Shown here: positions 25,480 through 33,277 of the stretch, one piece after another
Layout of the letters: each line of letters starts with the position of its first letter
Position numbering within the stretch: the first letter of the stretch is position 1
Assembly: GCA_964534325.1 (NCBI GenBank)
Contig: CAZHOR010000002.1
Location: 124,001 to 188,000 of the forward strand
Length of the DNA: 64,000 nucleotides
Source of the DNA: JdFR-22 sp964534325
Lineage (GTDB): Archaea > Halobacteriota > Archaeoglobi > Archaeoglobales > Archaeoglobaceae
Direction of reading: 5' to 3'
The notes under the pieces: generated by a model
Databases searched by the model: none
What the model was told of the DNA's origin: nothing
What the model saw: only the letters and a program-made list of their open reading frames with translations
Made by a program: the position numbers and the translations under genes

Positions 25480-25647
25480 ATGACAATAAAATCAAGAGTA
25501 TCATACTCAAAGAAGGGATATCAATCCCTAAAAACCATAATTCCAAAAGGAGTAGCACAATTATTAGATATAGAGAACGGAGACGAACTTGAATGGGATA
25601 TAGAGAATAGAAACGGAGAGAAAGTAGCGATAGTAAAAAAGGTTTAA
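25480..25647 (+). CDS. AbrB/SpoVT-type small DNA-binding protein
   Basis: 55 aa. The swapped-hairpin AbrB fold is visible: SKKGYQSLKTIIPKGVAQLLDIENGDELEWDIENRNGE, with the usual 'I.P+.va..L.i..GD.l.w' pattern. Such proteins are transcription regulators or the antitoxin half of toxin-antitoxin pairs. CGGAGGG lies 8 bases upstream of the ATG. It sits in a stretch more AT-rich than its surroundings. No recognisable toxin follows directly. Confidence 0.7.
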   Translation: MTIKSRVSYSKKGYQSLKTIIPKGVAQLLDIENGDELEWDIENRNGEKVAIVKKV

Positions 25648-25863
25648 AATCTTTCAATATTCATCATGTATTAACAAGAAATTTTGTAAATTCCCCATTA
25701 TTACAATAATACGCTAGAATTAGAATCAAAAACTTATAAAACGAGAGGTAAACACATTGTTTAAAAAATAATTAGAATATACCCAGTTATGATATATAAA
25801 AATATATATATGAGGTGCTCATAGTAAAGATTGGAAGGTTGGACACGATATAGGGAGGTAAAA

Positions 25864-26085
25864 ATGGCTAAGAAAAAAACGGTGCTTTTTGAAGACAGAT
25901 ATAACGTGGATATAAACGAATTTAGCAGTACAGATGAAATAGATAACCATATCGAGAAGGAGAAGGGTCGGAAAATAAAAGTACGTAGATTTGGTGGTAA
26001 CATTATAAACAGTATAGCAGGTAATGTTCTTCCAGTAAAGGAAGCTGATGTGAATAAGGTTATCGATAAAAGACTAAAGCACTAG
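25864..26085 (+). CDS. Small hypothetical protein
   Basis: 73 aa from ATG 25864, preceded by GGGAGG at about 8 bases. An in-frame ATG at 25831 is unsupported. Lys-rich N-terminus (MAKKKTVLFEDRYNVDINEF), a helix (TDEIDNHIEKEKGRKIKV) and a C-terminal VLPVKEADVNKVIDKRLKH. Family not recognised. TATA-like TATATAAAAATATATATA at about 25792-25810 probably drives it. A T-rich run follows the stop, then the tail-anchored gene 26 bp downstream, so these two may act together. Confidence 0.55.
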   Translation: MAKKKTVLFEDRYNVDINEFSSTDEIDNHIEKEKGRKIKVRRFGGNIINSIAGNVLPVKEADVNKVIDKRLKH

Positions 26086-26111
26086 TTTTTTCTTCTATTG
26101 GGGGTGTCTCC

Positions 26112-26714
26112 ATGAAGGAGTTATTAAGAATATATCACAATGAGTTTATACCAGCTTATTCCGATGTGGTAGGGTATTTAGCGTATAAACCAATAGAGAT
26201 TCTTGTAGAAATGGAGCATGTGTTTTCACATTTAATGAAGTACGAAAATAGTGATCTGGATAGTAATACTAGAGAAGAAAACTTAAAAAAAGCTCGAGAT
26301 CATTTATACAGGGGAACCCTTGACTGTTATAAAATATTGTGGTCAGAGATGGATGTAGATATTGATAGAATTGCTGAGGACGATAAATTAAGGAAATTTG
26401 CGGTAAATATGCCTGAAGGAGAGTTTATGGATAAGTTTAATTCTTTCAAAGATAAAGCAATGAATGCTAGGAGGATGGAAATGGAAAATGTAGGAGAAGC
26501 TCCAACAGCTTCTCTTGAGATTTATAAAGAAGCAGTAGGTGTAGGCAATGAATTGCTTGAAAATATTGATAGATTTAAACTATATGATTTTGACACTCAC
26601 ATGAGAAGTATGAAGAGATTTGTTACTGCAAAGGAGTATTTATTAGGTATTTTGACTGGTTTCATTGGTACAGTTATAGCCACGTTCCTGTTTTTCTATT
26701 TTGGATACTTTTAG
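26112..26714 (+). CDS. Helical protein with C-terminal membrane anchor
   Basis: 200 aa. Residues 1-175 are helical and charged without a known domain. Residues about 176-198 (LGILTGFIGTVIATFLFFYFGYF) are one hydrophobic segment, so it is probably tail-anchored with the bulk in the cytosol. GGGGTGTCTCC precedes the ATG. Family not recognised. AT-rich codon use and its position between an unusual operon and the heat-shock operon suggest an accessory gene. Confidence 0.6.
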   Translation: MKELLRIYHNEFIPAYSDVVGYLAYKPIEILVEMEHVFSHLMKYENSDLDSNTREENLKKARDHLYRGTLDCYKILWSEMDVDIDRIAEDDKLRKFAVNMPEGEFMDKFNSFKDKAMNARRMEMENVGEAPTASLEIYKEAVGVGNELLENIDRFKLYDFDTHMRSMKRFVTAKEYLLGILTGFIGTVIATFLFFYFGYF

Positions 26715-26773
26715 GATACCAATAAAAAAAGCATATCATATAAGCTTGCATTCTATACTCTATATCCCTCGAA

Positions 26774-26828
26774 ATGCATAACCCATTCTCAAAACTTTGG
26801 AGATATGGGTCATCCCCCACTTATGCAT
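26774..26828. other. Nested inverted repeat downstream of the tail-anchored gene
   Basis: Outer arms ATGCATAA (26774-26781) and TTATGCAT (26821-26828) are perfect complements. Inside, ACCCATTCTC (26781-26790) pairs with GAGA-T-ATGGGT (26800-26810) with one bulged T and a 9-base loop. It lies 60 bp after one stop codon and 22 bp before the next TATA box. It may be an RNA stem, a terminator or a protein site. Confidence 0.5.
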
Positions 26829-26850
26829 GAGAACCTCTAACCATAATTTT

Positions 26851-26880
26851 TATATACTATTATCACTAACCAAAGGTTAG
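26851..26880 (+). promoter_or_regulatory. Heat-shock promoter with CTAAC-N5-GTTAG operator
   Basis: TATATA at 26851-26856 is followed by the perfect palindrome CTAACCAAAGGTTAG at 26866-26880, which covers the expected transcription start. CTAAC-N5-GTTAG is the motif described for the Archaeoglobus heat-shock regulator HSR1. A regulator bound here would block the hsr1-cdc48-hsp20 operon in unstressed cells. A single CTAAC half-site also occurs at 26837. Confidence 0.75.
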
Positions 26881-26926
26881 TAACAATATTGATAGTAGAT
26901 TTAGTGTGAAAACTGAGGTGGTAGCC

Positions 26927-27622
26927 ATGGCATCCAATACAGATCCAGAGGAAATCCTCAAAGCGCTGGGTAATGAGAGCAGGAGGAAGATACTTAATCT
27001 GCTCTCTAAAAAGCCTTGCTATACCAGTGAAATCTCCTATTGCTTGAAAATGGCTCCAAAGGTTGTTCAAGATCATCTTGAGAAGCTGGAGAACCTGGAG
27101 TTAGTAAAAAGGTACGAAGAAGGCAGGAGGCGCTATTACACCATTAACCGGAACCTCAGGATCGAAGTATCCATTACTCCTCACAGGTTTAACACCAGTA
27201 TAAACAGTATGCTCGATGAGAGAATGGAGATGATGGATAGAGAGATTGAGGAGATGTTCAGGAATTTCATGAATATCAGAGACGCTCTTAAACCTCCGTC
27301 GAGCTCTTTGCAGGACATCTATAAGACTTTACAGGATGTGGAGGAGGTGGAGAGGAGCTTCTCTGAGCTCATGGGTATAATGTCTCATAGGTTTAATCAG
27401 ATGTATGAAGAGCTTCTGGATATGATAGAAGAAGAAATAGAGGATGAGCGAGAGAGGTTGGTCCTTATGGGGATTGCCAAGGGAGCAAATACCCCTTCAA
27501 AGATCATTGAAGAGTTTGGAATGCCTTATGATGATATCATCGATTCCTTGAAGAGTTTGAAGAAAAAAGGACTGATTGAGGAAGAAGAAGGTGACGAGAT
27601 AATTTGGAAGATTAAATGTTAA
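26927..27622 (+). CDS. hsr1: Heat-shock transcription repressor (HSR1/Phr-like)
   Basis: 231 aa from ATG 26927, which has GAGGTGG at proper distance. A GTG at 26906 is an alternative. Residues 5-85 are an ArsR-type winged helix (ILKALGNESRRKILNLLSKKPCYTSEISYCLKMAPKVVQDHLEKLENLELV, wing RRRYYTI). The middle is helical (MDEREMEMMDREIEEMF type) and a second winged-helix-like segment ends the protein (IAKGANTPSKIIEEFGMPYDDIIDSLKSLKKKGLI). Order and operon (regulator, Cdc48 ATPase, Hsp20) match the Archaeoglobus HSR1 operon. Probably autoregulated through the palindrome at its promoter. Confidence 0.85.
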   Translation: MASNTDPEEILKALGNESRRKILNLLSKKPCYTSEISYCLKMAPKVVQDHLEKLENLELVKRYEEGRRRYYTINRNLRIEVSITPHRFNTSINSMLDERMEMMDREIEEMFRNFMNIRDALKPPSSSLQDIYKTLQDVEEVERSFSELMGIMSHRFNQMYEELLDMIEEEIEDERERLVLMGIAKGANTPSKIIEEFGMPYDDIIDSLKSLKKKGLIEEEEGDEIIWKIKC

Positions 27623-27649
27623 TGAAAAAATTTGAGAGGTGATGAATGT

Positions 27650-29845
27650 ATGGTTGAGGATAATAAAACAAGTTTAAGGGTAAAAGAAGCTTATTACCGC
27701 GACGTCGGTAGAGGCATTGCCAGGATCGATCCAGAAGTTATTGAAAAGATGGGGCTGAAGAGTGGAGACATCATTGAGATCGCAGGAAAAGGTAAAACCA
27801 GTGTTCCCGGTATTGTGTGGCCCGGATACCCTGAAGACAGAGGTAGGGGAGTGATCAGGATCGATGGGAACTTGAGGAACAATGCGGGTGTAGGCATTGA
27901 TGATAAGGTCACCATAAAGGAGAGCAGTGCTAAAGATGCAGAGAAGGTCACTTTCGCTCCCACAGAACCAGTAAGGCTAATGGGCGGTGAAAACTACTTG
28001 TTGAGGCTCCTGGAGGGCAGACCAATAAAGAGAGGTCAGAAGATAAGAGTAGAGGTATTTGGACATACTCTGGCTTTCCAAGTAACTGGTACAAAGCCGT
28101 CTGGAGTAGTGAGAGTCACCAGAAACACTGGCATAGAGTTAAAAGAAAAGCCTGCAGAACAAGTGGAAAGAACAGTTCCTGATGTGTCTTATGAGGATAT
28201 CGGTGGACTAAAGAGAGAATTAAGGCTGGTAAGAGAAATGATCGAGCTCCCCTTAAAGCACCCTGAGATTTTCCAGAGATTGGGTATAGACCCGCCTAAA
28301 GGAGTTCTGCTACAGGGGCCGCCGGGAACCGGTAAGACCTTGATTGCCAAGGCAGTGGCCAATGAGGTCGATGCTCATTACATCTCGTTGAGCGGTCCGG
28401 AGATCATGAGCAAGTACTACGGTGAGTCTGAGCAGAAGCTGAGAGAACTATTCGAAGAGGCCAAAGAGAACACTCCCGCTGTGATCTTCATTGACGAAAT
28501 AGATTCCATAGCACCCAAGAGAGAAGAAGTTTCGGGAGAAGTAGAAAGGAGAGTTGTTGCACAGCTATTGTCCTTGATGGATGGGCTTGAAGCCAGAGGA
28601 GATGTAGTAGTTATCGCCGCAACCAACAGGGTTGATGCACTGGACCCCGCACTGAGAAGGCCAGGAAGATTCGACAGAGAAATTGAGATCGGAGTACCTG
28701 ACAGCGAGGGCAGGAAAGCGATTCTGGAGATACATTCCAGAGGTATGCCCCTGGCAGAAGGCGTGGACATCCACAAGTTTGCAGACCTGACACTGGGTTT
28801 CGTTGGTGCTGACCTGGAGTCTCTGGCCAAGGAGGCAGCGATGCACGCCTTAAGAAGAGTCATCCCTGAAATAGACATTGAACAGGAGGAGCTCTCAGAA
28901 GAAGCTCTCGAAAGCCTGCAGGTAACTGAAGAAGATTTCATGGAGGCATTGAAGAATGTTGAACCATCTGCCATGAGAGAGGTGCTGGTTGAAGTACCTA
29001 ACATCAGGTGGGCAGATGTCGGTGGCTTGGATAAAGCTAAACAGGAGATTCAGGAGTCTGTGGAGTGGCCGGTCAAGTACCCTGAAGTGTTCTCCACAGT
29101 GAATGTTCACCCCTCAAAGGGCATAATGCTTTATGGTCCACCGGGAACCGGTAAGACCTTGATCGCCAAAGCTGTAGCCAACGAGAGCAACGCCAACTTC
29201 ATAAGTGTTAAGGGACCCGAATTGATAAGCAAGTGGGTCGGTGAGAGCGAAAAGCACGTGAGAGAGATGTTCAGGAAGGCAAGACAGGTAGCACCTACAG
29301 TGTTGTTCTTTGATGAAATAGACAGCCTGGCACCGAGAAGAGGTGGACATGGCGATTCGCACGTATCAGAGAGAGTGGTGAGCCAGTTGTTAACAGAACT
29401 GGATGGTCTGGAAGAGCTCACTGACGTCATTGTTGTAGCCGCAACCAACCGACCGGACATGGTAGACCCCGCCCTATTAAGGCCGGGAAGAATTGAGAGA
29501 CATATCTACATACAGCCACCCGGAAAGGACGAAAGGAAGACCATATTCCAGATACACCTGCGCGGAAAGCCTTATGATCTGGATCTTGAAGAACTGGCAG
29601 AGAAATCAGAAGGATATACTGGAGCAGACATTGAAGCAGTATGCAGAGAGTCAGCTATGCTGGCAATAAGGGAAAAGATAAAACAGGAGACGACAAGAGA
29701 AGAGGCTAAGGAGATAGCTCCTCAGATAAAGATAGAGAACAGACACATTGACGATGCAATGAATAAAATAAAGCCCAGCTTCACCAAAGAAGACATCAAA
29801 AGGTATGAAGAGATGGTAGAAGGCTCACAAAGAATGTACGCATGA
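27650..29845 (+). CDS. cdc48: Cdc48/p97/VAT AAA+ ATPase
   Basis: 731 aa hexameric unfoldase that extracts and unfolds proteins, often feeding the proteasome. N-terminal double-psi/VAT-N domain (residues 1-180: LRVKEAYYRDVGRGIARIDPE), then two AAA modules, each with Walker A GPPGTGKT, Walker B (VIFIDEID; LFFDEID), a sensor-1 Asn (AATNRVDALDPALRRPGRFD; AATNRPDMVDPALLRPGRIE) and arginine fingers. ATG 27650 with GAGGTGATG upstream is preferred over 27632. The C-terminus lacks the eukaryotic tail. Second gene of the heat-shock operon. Confidence 0.97.
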   Translation: MVEDNKTSLRVKEAYYRDVGRGIARIDPEVIEKMGLKSGDIIEIAGKGKTSVPGIVWPGYPEDRGRGVIRIDGNLRNNAGVGIDDKVTIKESSAKDAEKVTFAPTEPVRLMGGENYLLRLLEGRPIKRGQKIRVEVFGHTLAFQVTGTKPSGVVRVTRNTGIELKEKPAEQVERTVPDVSYEDIGGLKRELRLVREMIELPLKHPEIFQRLGIDPPKGVLLQGPPGTGKTLIAKAVANEVDAHYISLSGPEIMSKYYGESEQKLRELFEEAKENTPAVIFIDEIDSIAPKREEVSGEVERRVVAQLLSLMDGLEARGDVVVIAATNRVDALDPALRRPGRFDREIEIGVPDSEGRKAILEIHSRGMPLAEGVDIHKFADLTLGFVGADLESLAKEAAMHALRRVIPEIDIEQEELSEEALESLQVTEEDFMEALKNVEPSAMREVLVEVPNIRWADVGGLDKAKQEIQESVEWPVKYPEVFSTVNVHPSKGIMLYGPPGTGKTLIAKAVANESNANFISVKGPELISKWVGESEKHVREMFRKARQVAPTVLFFDEIDSLAPRRGGHGDSHVSERVVSQLLTELDGLEELTDVIVVAATNRPDMVDPALLRPGRIERHIYIQPPGKDERKTIFQIHLRGKPYDLDLEELAEKSEGYTGADIEAVCRESAMLAIREKIKQETTREEAKEIAPQIKIENRHIDDAMNKIKPSFTKEDIKRYEEMVEGSQRMYA

Positions 29846-29852
29846 TCAATTT

Positions 29853-29873
29853 AGGTGACCTGAATGGTCACCT
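29853..29873 (+). terminator. Hairpin between cdc48 and hsp20
   Basis: AGGTGACC (29853-29860) and GGTCACCT (29866-29873) are perfect 8-bp complements around a TGAAT loop. The hairpin sits 8 bp after the cdc48 stop. It may attenuate read-through or protect the mRNA 3' end, letting hsp20 level differ from cdc48. TTTAAA at 29880 could also be a second promoter for hsp20. Confidence 0.5.
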
Positions 29874-29907
29874 TGATTATTTAAACTAAAAAGGAGGTGA
29901 TGCGTTT

Positions 29908-30465
29908 ATGTCTTGGAGAAGAAGGAGAAGAGACTGGGATGATTTGTTCGAGGATATCTTTGGAAAAGAGTTCGAGTATTTCGATGAAATAGCTGAGAAA
30001 ATGTTCAGGGACCTCGACGAGTTCTTCAGGACATCCATGAAAGGACAGGGAGCTGGGTTTGATAAACCATTCGTAAAAGGGTTCTCCATCAAAATGGGTC
30101 CAGAAGGAAAGCCGGAGATCAAGGAATTCGGAAACAAGTCCAGCGTGTTCACCAGACCTGAAGCAGGAGAAAACAATTCTGAGGAGCGCAGACCCTTAAT
30201 TGATGTGATGAAGGGTGACGAAGAAGTTAACGTGATAGCGGAAATGCCCGGAGTCAACAAGGAAGACATTGAAATCAGCGCCTCAGAGACCGCTGTGGAC
30301 ATCAAGGCAGAGGGCACCACAAGAAGGTATTCCGAAAGCGTGGACCTGGGATGTGAAGTGATACCGGACTCAGCAAAAGCAAGATACAACAACGGTGTTC
30401 TGGAGATCGTATTCAAGAGAAAAGAGCCCAAAAAAGAAGAGAGGAAAAAAGTGGACATAGAATAG
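29908..30465 (+). CDS. hsp20: Small heat-shock protein (Hsp20/alpha-crystallin)
   Basis: 185 aa. A long N-terminal arm rich in charged and Phe residues (RRRRDWDDLFEDIFGKEFEYFDE) precedes the alpha-crystallin domain from about residue 95 (RRPLIDVMKGDEEVNVIAEMPGVNKEDIEISASETAVDIKAEG, then YNNGVLEIVFKRKEP with the LEIVF strand). It forms ATP-independent chaperone oligomers. AAGGAGGTGATG before the ATG is a very strong ribosome site. Last gene of the heat-shock operon. Confidence 0.92.
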   Translation: MSWRRRRRDWDDLFEDIFGKEFEYFDEIAEKMFRDLDEFFRTSMKGQGAGFDKPFVKGFSIKMGPEGKPEIKEFGNKSSVFTRPEAGENNSEERRPLIDVMKGDEEVNVIAEMPGVNKEDIEISASETAVDIKAEGTTRRYSESVDLGCEVIPDSAKARYNNGVLEIVFKRKEPKKEERKKVDIE

Positions 30466-30480
30466 GAATAGAATTAAGAT

Positions 30481-30506
30481 CCTTTTTTCTTCCTACTTTT
30501 TCTTCA
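30481..30506 (+). terminator. Poly-T terminator after the heat-shock operon
   Basis: CCTTTTTTCTTCCTACTTTTTCTTC, with two T5-T6 runs, lies 16 bp after the hsp20 stop. T-rich tracts without an obligatory stem are the usual archaeal intrinsic terminators. Confidence 0.55.
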
Positions 30507-30558
30507 AGTGTGTGTCCTGTCCCAAAAGACTCTAACTCTAATCCCTTTTAGAAGTGTT

Positions 30559-31092
30559 TTAGAAGTGTTTCCGTATTAGTCCTTCTAGGTCATCACCGAT
30601 TTCCAGTATCCAGTCTATTTTGCCGGGTTGGAAATCTTTACTGCCCTCTTCTATTAATTTGATGATTACTTCGGCTACTTCATCTGGACTTCTTTCGGAG
30701 GCATCCACTTCATAAACTGTTTTATGGGATAAAGTCTCCATCAAGATGCTGTCGGTTATCTCTGCCTCTAAGTTCTCCAGGATCTTTGCTTCTTCCCAGC
30801 CTTTTTTGGCCAGCCTGTCCTTCAATACTTTGGGGTTGCATCGGAGGACAATAATCATGTCAGGATTTAATTGGTGGGAGAGATGTCCTTCCAGAATGGT
30901 GAACCTGCTCCTGTCGATTCTGGAGGATAGTGCATCTGTATCTATTATCCTGGACCCCATTTCCTCACCCATGATTGTCCCGTATCTCTCTGCCAGCTCG
31001 CCAACGGACTCAACTGGATACCCCTTCTCGTTCAAGATGTCTGCGACCGTACTCTTTCCCACACCCGGCGTACCGGTAAGTGCTACTATCAT
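30559..31092 (-). CDS. Adenylate kinase AK6/Fap7 family
   Basis: 177 aa. P-loop GTPGVGKST at residues 7-15, VESVGELAERYG, DTDALSSRI and LEGHLSHQLNPDMIIVLRCNP match the AK6/Fap7 family. These are nucleotide kinases that also act in small-subunit rRNA maturation in archaea and eukaryotes. Upstream on the same strand is hisC with a 1-bp gap, so the two are probably co-transcribed though functionally separate. Confidence 0.85.
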   Translation of the reverse strand: MIVALTGTPGVGKSTVADILNEKGYPVESVGELAERYGTIMGEEMGSRIIDTDALSSRIDRSRFTILEGHLSHQLNPDMIIVLRCNPKVLKDRLAKKGWEEAKILENLEAEITDSILMETLSHKTVYEVDASERSPDEVAEVIIKLIEEGSKDFQPGKIDWILEIGDDLEGLIRKHF

Positions 31093-31093
31093 A

Positions 31094-32161
31094 CTACCCT
31101 AAGACCTCCTCCATTGCGTTGAGCAGCATATCGTTTTCATCCTCTTTACCCACACTGATTCTGACGTGGTATTTACTGCATCCCTTTATGGAAGAGCAAT
31201 CCCTTATTATCACACCCTTCTTCAGCAATTCCTCGAATAGAACAGGACCCTCGGCTGGAAGCTCTGCAAAGACGAAATTGGATTCAGAGGGATAGACCTT
31301 AACTCCCAGCTCCCTCAATTTCTTGGTGATTCTATTCCGTTCTCTGATGGTCTTATCCACCACCATTTGAAGGTGCTGAATATCGTCCAGAGAGGCCATC
31401 GCTGCCAGTTGGGCGGGAGTAGAGAAAGGAAAAGGAGTAGATACTCTGTAAAAATAATCCTTGAGCTGTTGGGGGATAACAGCGTATCCCAATCTCAAGT
31501 TTGCCAGGCCAAAGGCCTTGGAAAATGTCCTGCCGATCACTACATTATCGTACTCGGACAGCGAAAGCATATCCTTACTTGAAAATTCTGCATAAGCTTC
31601 GTCAATGAATATCAGGGCTTTAGTGCTCTCCGCCAAAGCTCTGACCTCTTCAATATCTTCAATGTTGCCGGTAGGGTTGTTAGGAGAGCAGACCATAATG
31701 AGCTTGGTCTTACTGTTTACGGACTCCTTTACACTTTCAGCATCTATCGAGAAATCATCTCTCCGCTGAAGCCTTACCTCTTTCCCGTTACTGATGGAAA
31801 CCAGTATGGGGTAGTAGAGGAAGGAGGGAACGGAATTGATTATCTCATCACCTTCAGCGACCACTAATTTGAATATGTTCTCCAGGATCCCGTCGATTCC
31901 CGCTCCCAGCACTATGTGGTCCACATTAACTCCCAGGTATTGGGCTATTTTCTCTTTTAACTCTGGCGGGTCCCGCTGAGGATACATGTGGAGTTTGTCA
32001 AAGCTTTTGAAGGCTTTTACTGCTTCAGGGCTTGCTCCGTAGGGGTTCTCATTTGATGCTAGCTTGACTATCTTGTCCAGCCCGTATTCTTTTTTAACTT
32101 CCTCTACAGTTTTTCCTGCCTCGTATTCTTCGATTCTGGTTATGGGCTCCCGTATCATCAT
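31094..32161 (-). CDS. hisC: Histidinol-phosphate aminotransferase
   Basis: 355 aa from ATG 32161. PLP enzyme converting imidazole-acetol phosphate and glutamate to histidinol phosphate. Seen: LASNENPYGASPEAV, CSPNNPTGN, FIDEAYAEF, and the Schiff-base Lys in GRTFSKAFGLANLRLGYA. The start is placed where ATGATG overlaps the stop of the small upstream gene (A-TGA), implying translational coupling. An in-frame ATG at 32191 is possible. Histidine-pathway neighbours are absent, so a related aromatic specificity cannot be excluded. Confidence 0.9.
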   Translation of the reverse strand: MMIREPITRIEEYEAGKTVEEVKKEYGLDKIVKLASNENPYGASPEAVKAFKSFDKLHMYPQRDPPELKEKIAQYLGVNVDHIVLGAGIDGILENIFKLVVAEGDEIINSVPSFLYYPILVSISNGKEVRLQRRDDFSIDAESVKESVNSKTKLIMVCSPNNPTGNIEDIEEVRALAESTKALIFIDEAYAEFSSKDMLSLSEYDNVVIGRTFSKAFGLANLRLGYAVIPQQLKDYFYRVSTPFPFSTPAQLAAMASLDDIQHLQMVVDKTIRERNRITKKLRELGVKVYPSESNFVFAELPAEGPVLFEELLKKGVIIRDCSSIKGCSKYHVRISVGKEDENDMLLNAMEEVLG

Positions 32162-32301
32162 CTTTCCAGCCGTATCTCTATTCTGCTCCAATTATCAACC
32201 CCTCTCAGGGTGGAAACTAAAGCTTCTATAACGCTGGAAAACACACTTTGCACGTAATCGTTCATGGGAATCTTTTTTCCATCTACCAGGAGTTCTATCA
32301 T
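32158..32301 (-). CDS. 47-residue conserved-looking small protein coupled to hisC
   Basis: Minus-strand ATG at 32301 to TGA at 32158-32160: it begins MIELLVDGKKIPMNDYV, continues with the helix FSSVIEALVSTLRGV and ends in the strand IEIRLER. It has a beta-hairpin, helix and strand layout with good coding character. Its stop overlaps the hisC ATG (ATGA), so the two are translationally linked. I recall similar 'NGK..PMN.FV...KGV' small proteins in other archaea but cannot name a family. Confidence 0.6.
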   Translation of the reverse strand: MIELLVDGKKIPMNDYVQSVFSSVIEALVSTLRGVDNWSRIEIRLER

Positions 32302-32365
32302 GGTCTAAGCTGGTAGCTCTCATATATAAAAAATGTGAAGTTTTGATTATAGGGAAAACTGAGTC

Positions 32366-33277
32366 TCAGGAATCACAGAAGAAAGGTTCACGAAGATTAA
32401 CAGCTTCGTTGACGGCGTTTATCAACTCTTTTCCGTTCAAACCCCTTATGTCTATGAGATTGTCGTCCTTGAGCAAACAGGGCTTGATCTTTCCATCTGA
32501 GGTCACCCTTATGCGGTTACAGTGCTGGCAGAATTCCGAGTTATACAGGGGCTTTACGAACTCCACCACGGACTCTCCAATGGTGTACTGCCTTCTCTTG
32601 TGCATCTTCCTGACCACAACTGCCTCAGCCATCCCTGCATACTTTTTCTCTATGGGGGAGATATCGTAATAGTATTCTTCCATACCCGGAAGCATTAAAT
32701 TCTCTATAACCTGTAGAATAACGTTTATACCATCTTTATTGAATTGAGAAGTGAAATCCACCATCTCATCTACTTCATTCTCATTAATGCCCTTGAGGAT
32801 AAGCATGTTGAGCTTAACAGGTCTCAATTTGGCATCGTATGCAGCATATACGGCATCGACCACTTTACTTAAATCCCCGCCAGTAACCTGCCAGTATTTC
32901 TGCTCATCCATGGTATCCAGGCTGATGTTGACCCTGCTTAACCCCACTTCTGCCAGCTGGTGGGCTTTTTGGGCCAGAAGCATACCATTGGTGGTCATGG
33001 AAACCTCTTTGAATGGAGGCATGCTCTGTATTATCTCGTATATGTCCTTTCGGAGGAGGGGCTCACCCCCGGTTATCTTCGCCTTTTTGATGCCCAGATC
33101 ATAAAAAACGTCACAAATCTTCTTTATATCCTCTACACTCATCTCCTTCTTGGGATTCCGGGCATCTTGAGGAGAGTTCTCACCCTCCCTGTGACAGTAA
33201 AAGCATCTCAAGTCACATCTGCTTGTTATGGCGATCCTCAGGTTGGTAACCTTTCTCCCAAACCTATCCGTGAGCAT
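32366..33277 (-). CDS. moaA: GTP 3',8-cyclase (molybdopterin biosynthesis)
   Basis: 303-aa radical-SAM enzyme starting the molybdenum/tungsten cofactor pathway. N-terminal cluster motif CDLRCFYC (C-x3-C-x2-C), ITGGEPLLR for SAM, and the second-cluster motif CQHCNRIRVTSDGKIKPC (C-x2-C-x13-C) near the C-terminus. GTP-binding arginine-rich segments are present. The protein ends FFCDS without the C-terminal Gly-Gly of bacterial MoaA. The upstream mobA overlaps it by 40 bp. Confidence 0.94.
   Translation of the reverse strand: MLTDRFGRKVTNLRIAITSRCDLRCFYCHREGENSPQDARNPKKEMSVEDIKKICDVFYDLGIKKAKITGGEPLLRKDIYEIIQSMPPFKEVSMTTNGMLLAQKAHQLAEVGLSRVNISLDTMDEQKYWQVTGGDLSKVVDAVYAAYDAKLRPVKLNMLILKGINENEVDEMVDFTSQFNKDGINVILQVIENLMLPGMEEYYYDISPIEKKYAGMAEAVVVRKMHKRRQYTIGESVVEFVKPLYNSEFCQHCNRIRVTSDGKIKPCLLKDDNLIDIRGLNGKELINAVNEAVNLREPFFCDS

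Noticed and set aside
27694..29460. Long minus-strand open frames opposite cdc48
   Set aside because: Shadows of a strongly coding gene with all AAA+ motifs on the plus strand.
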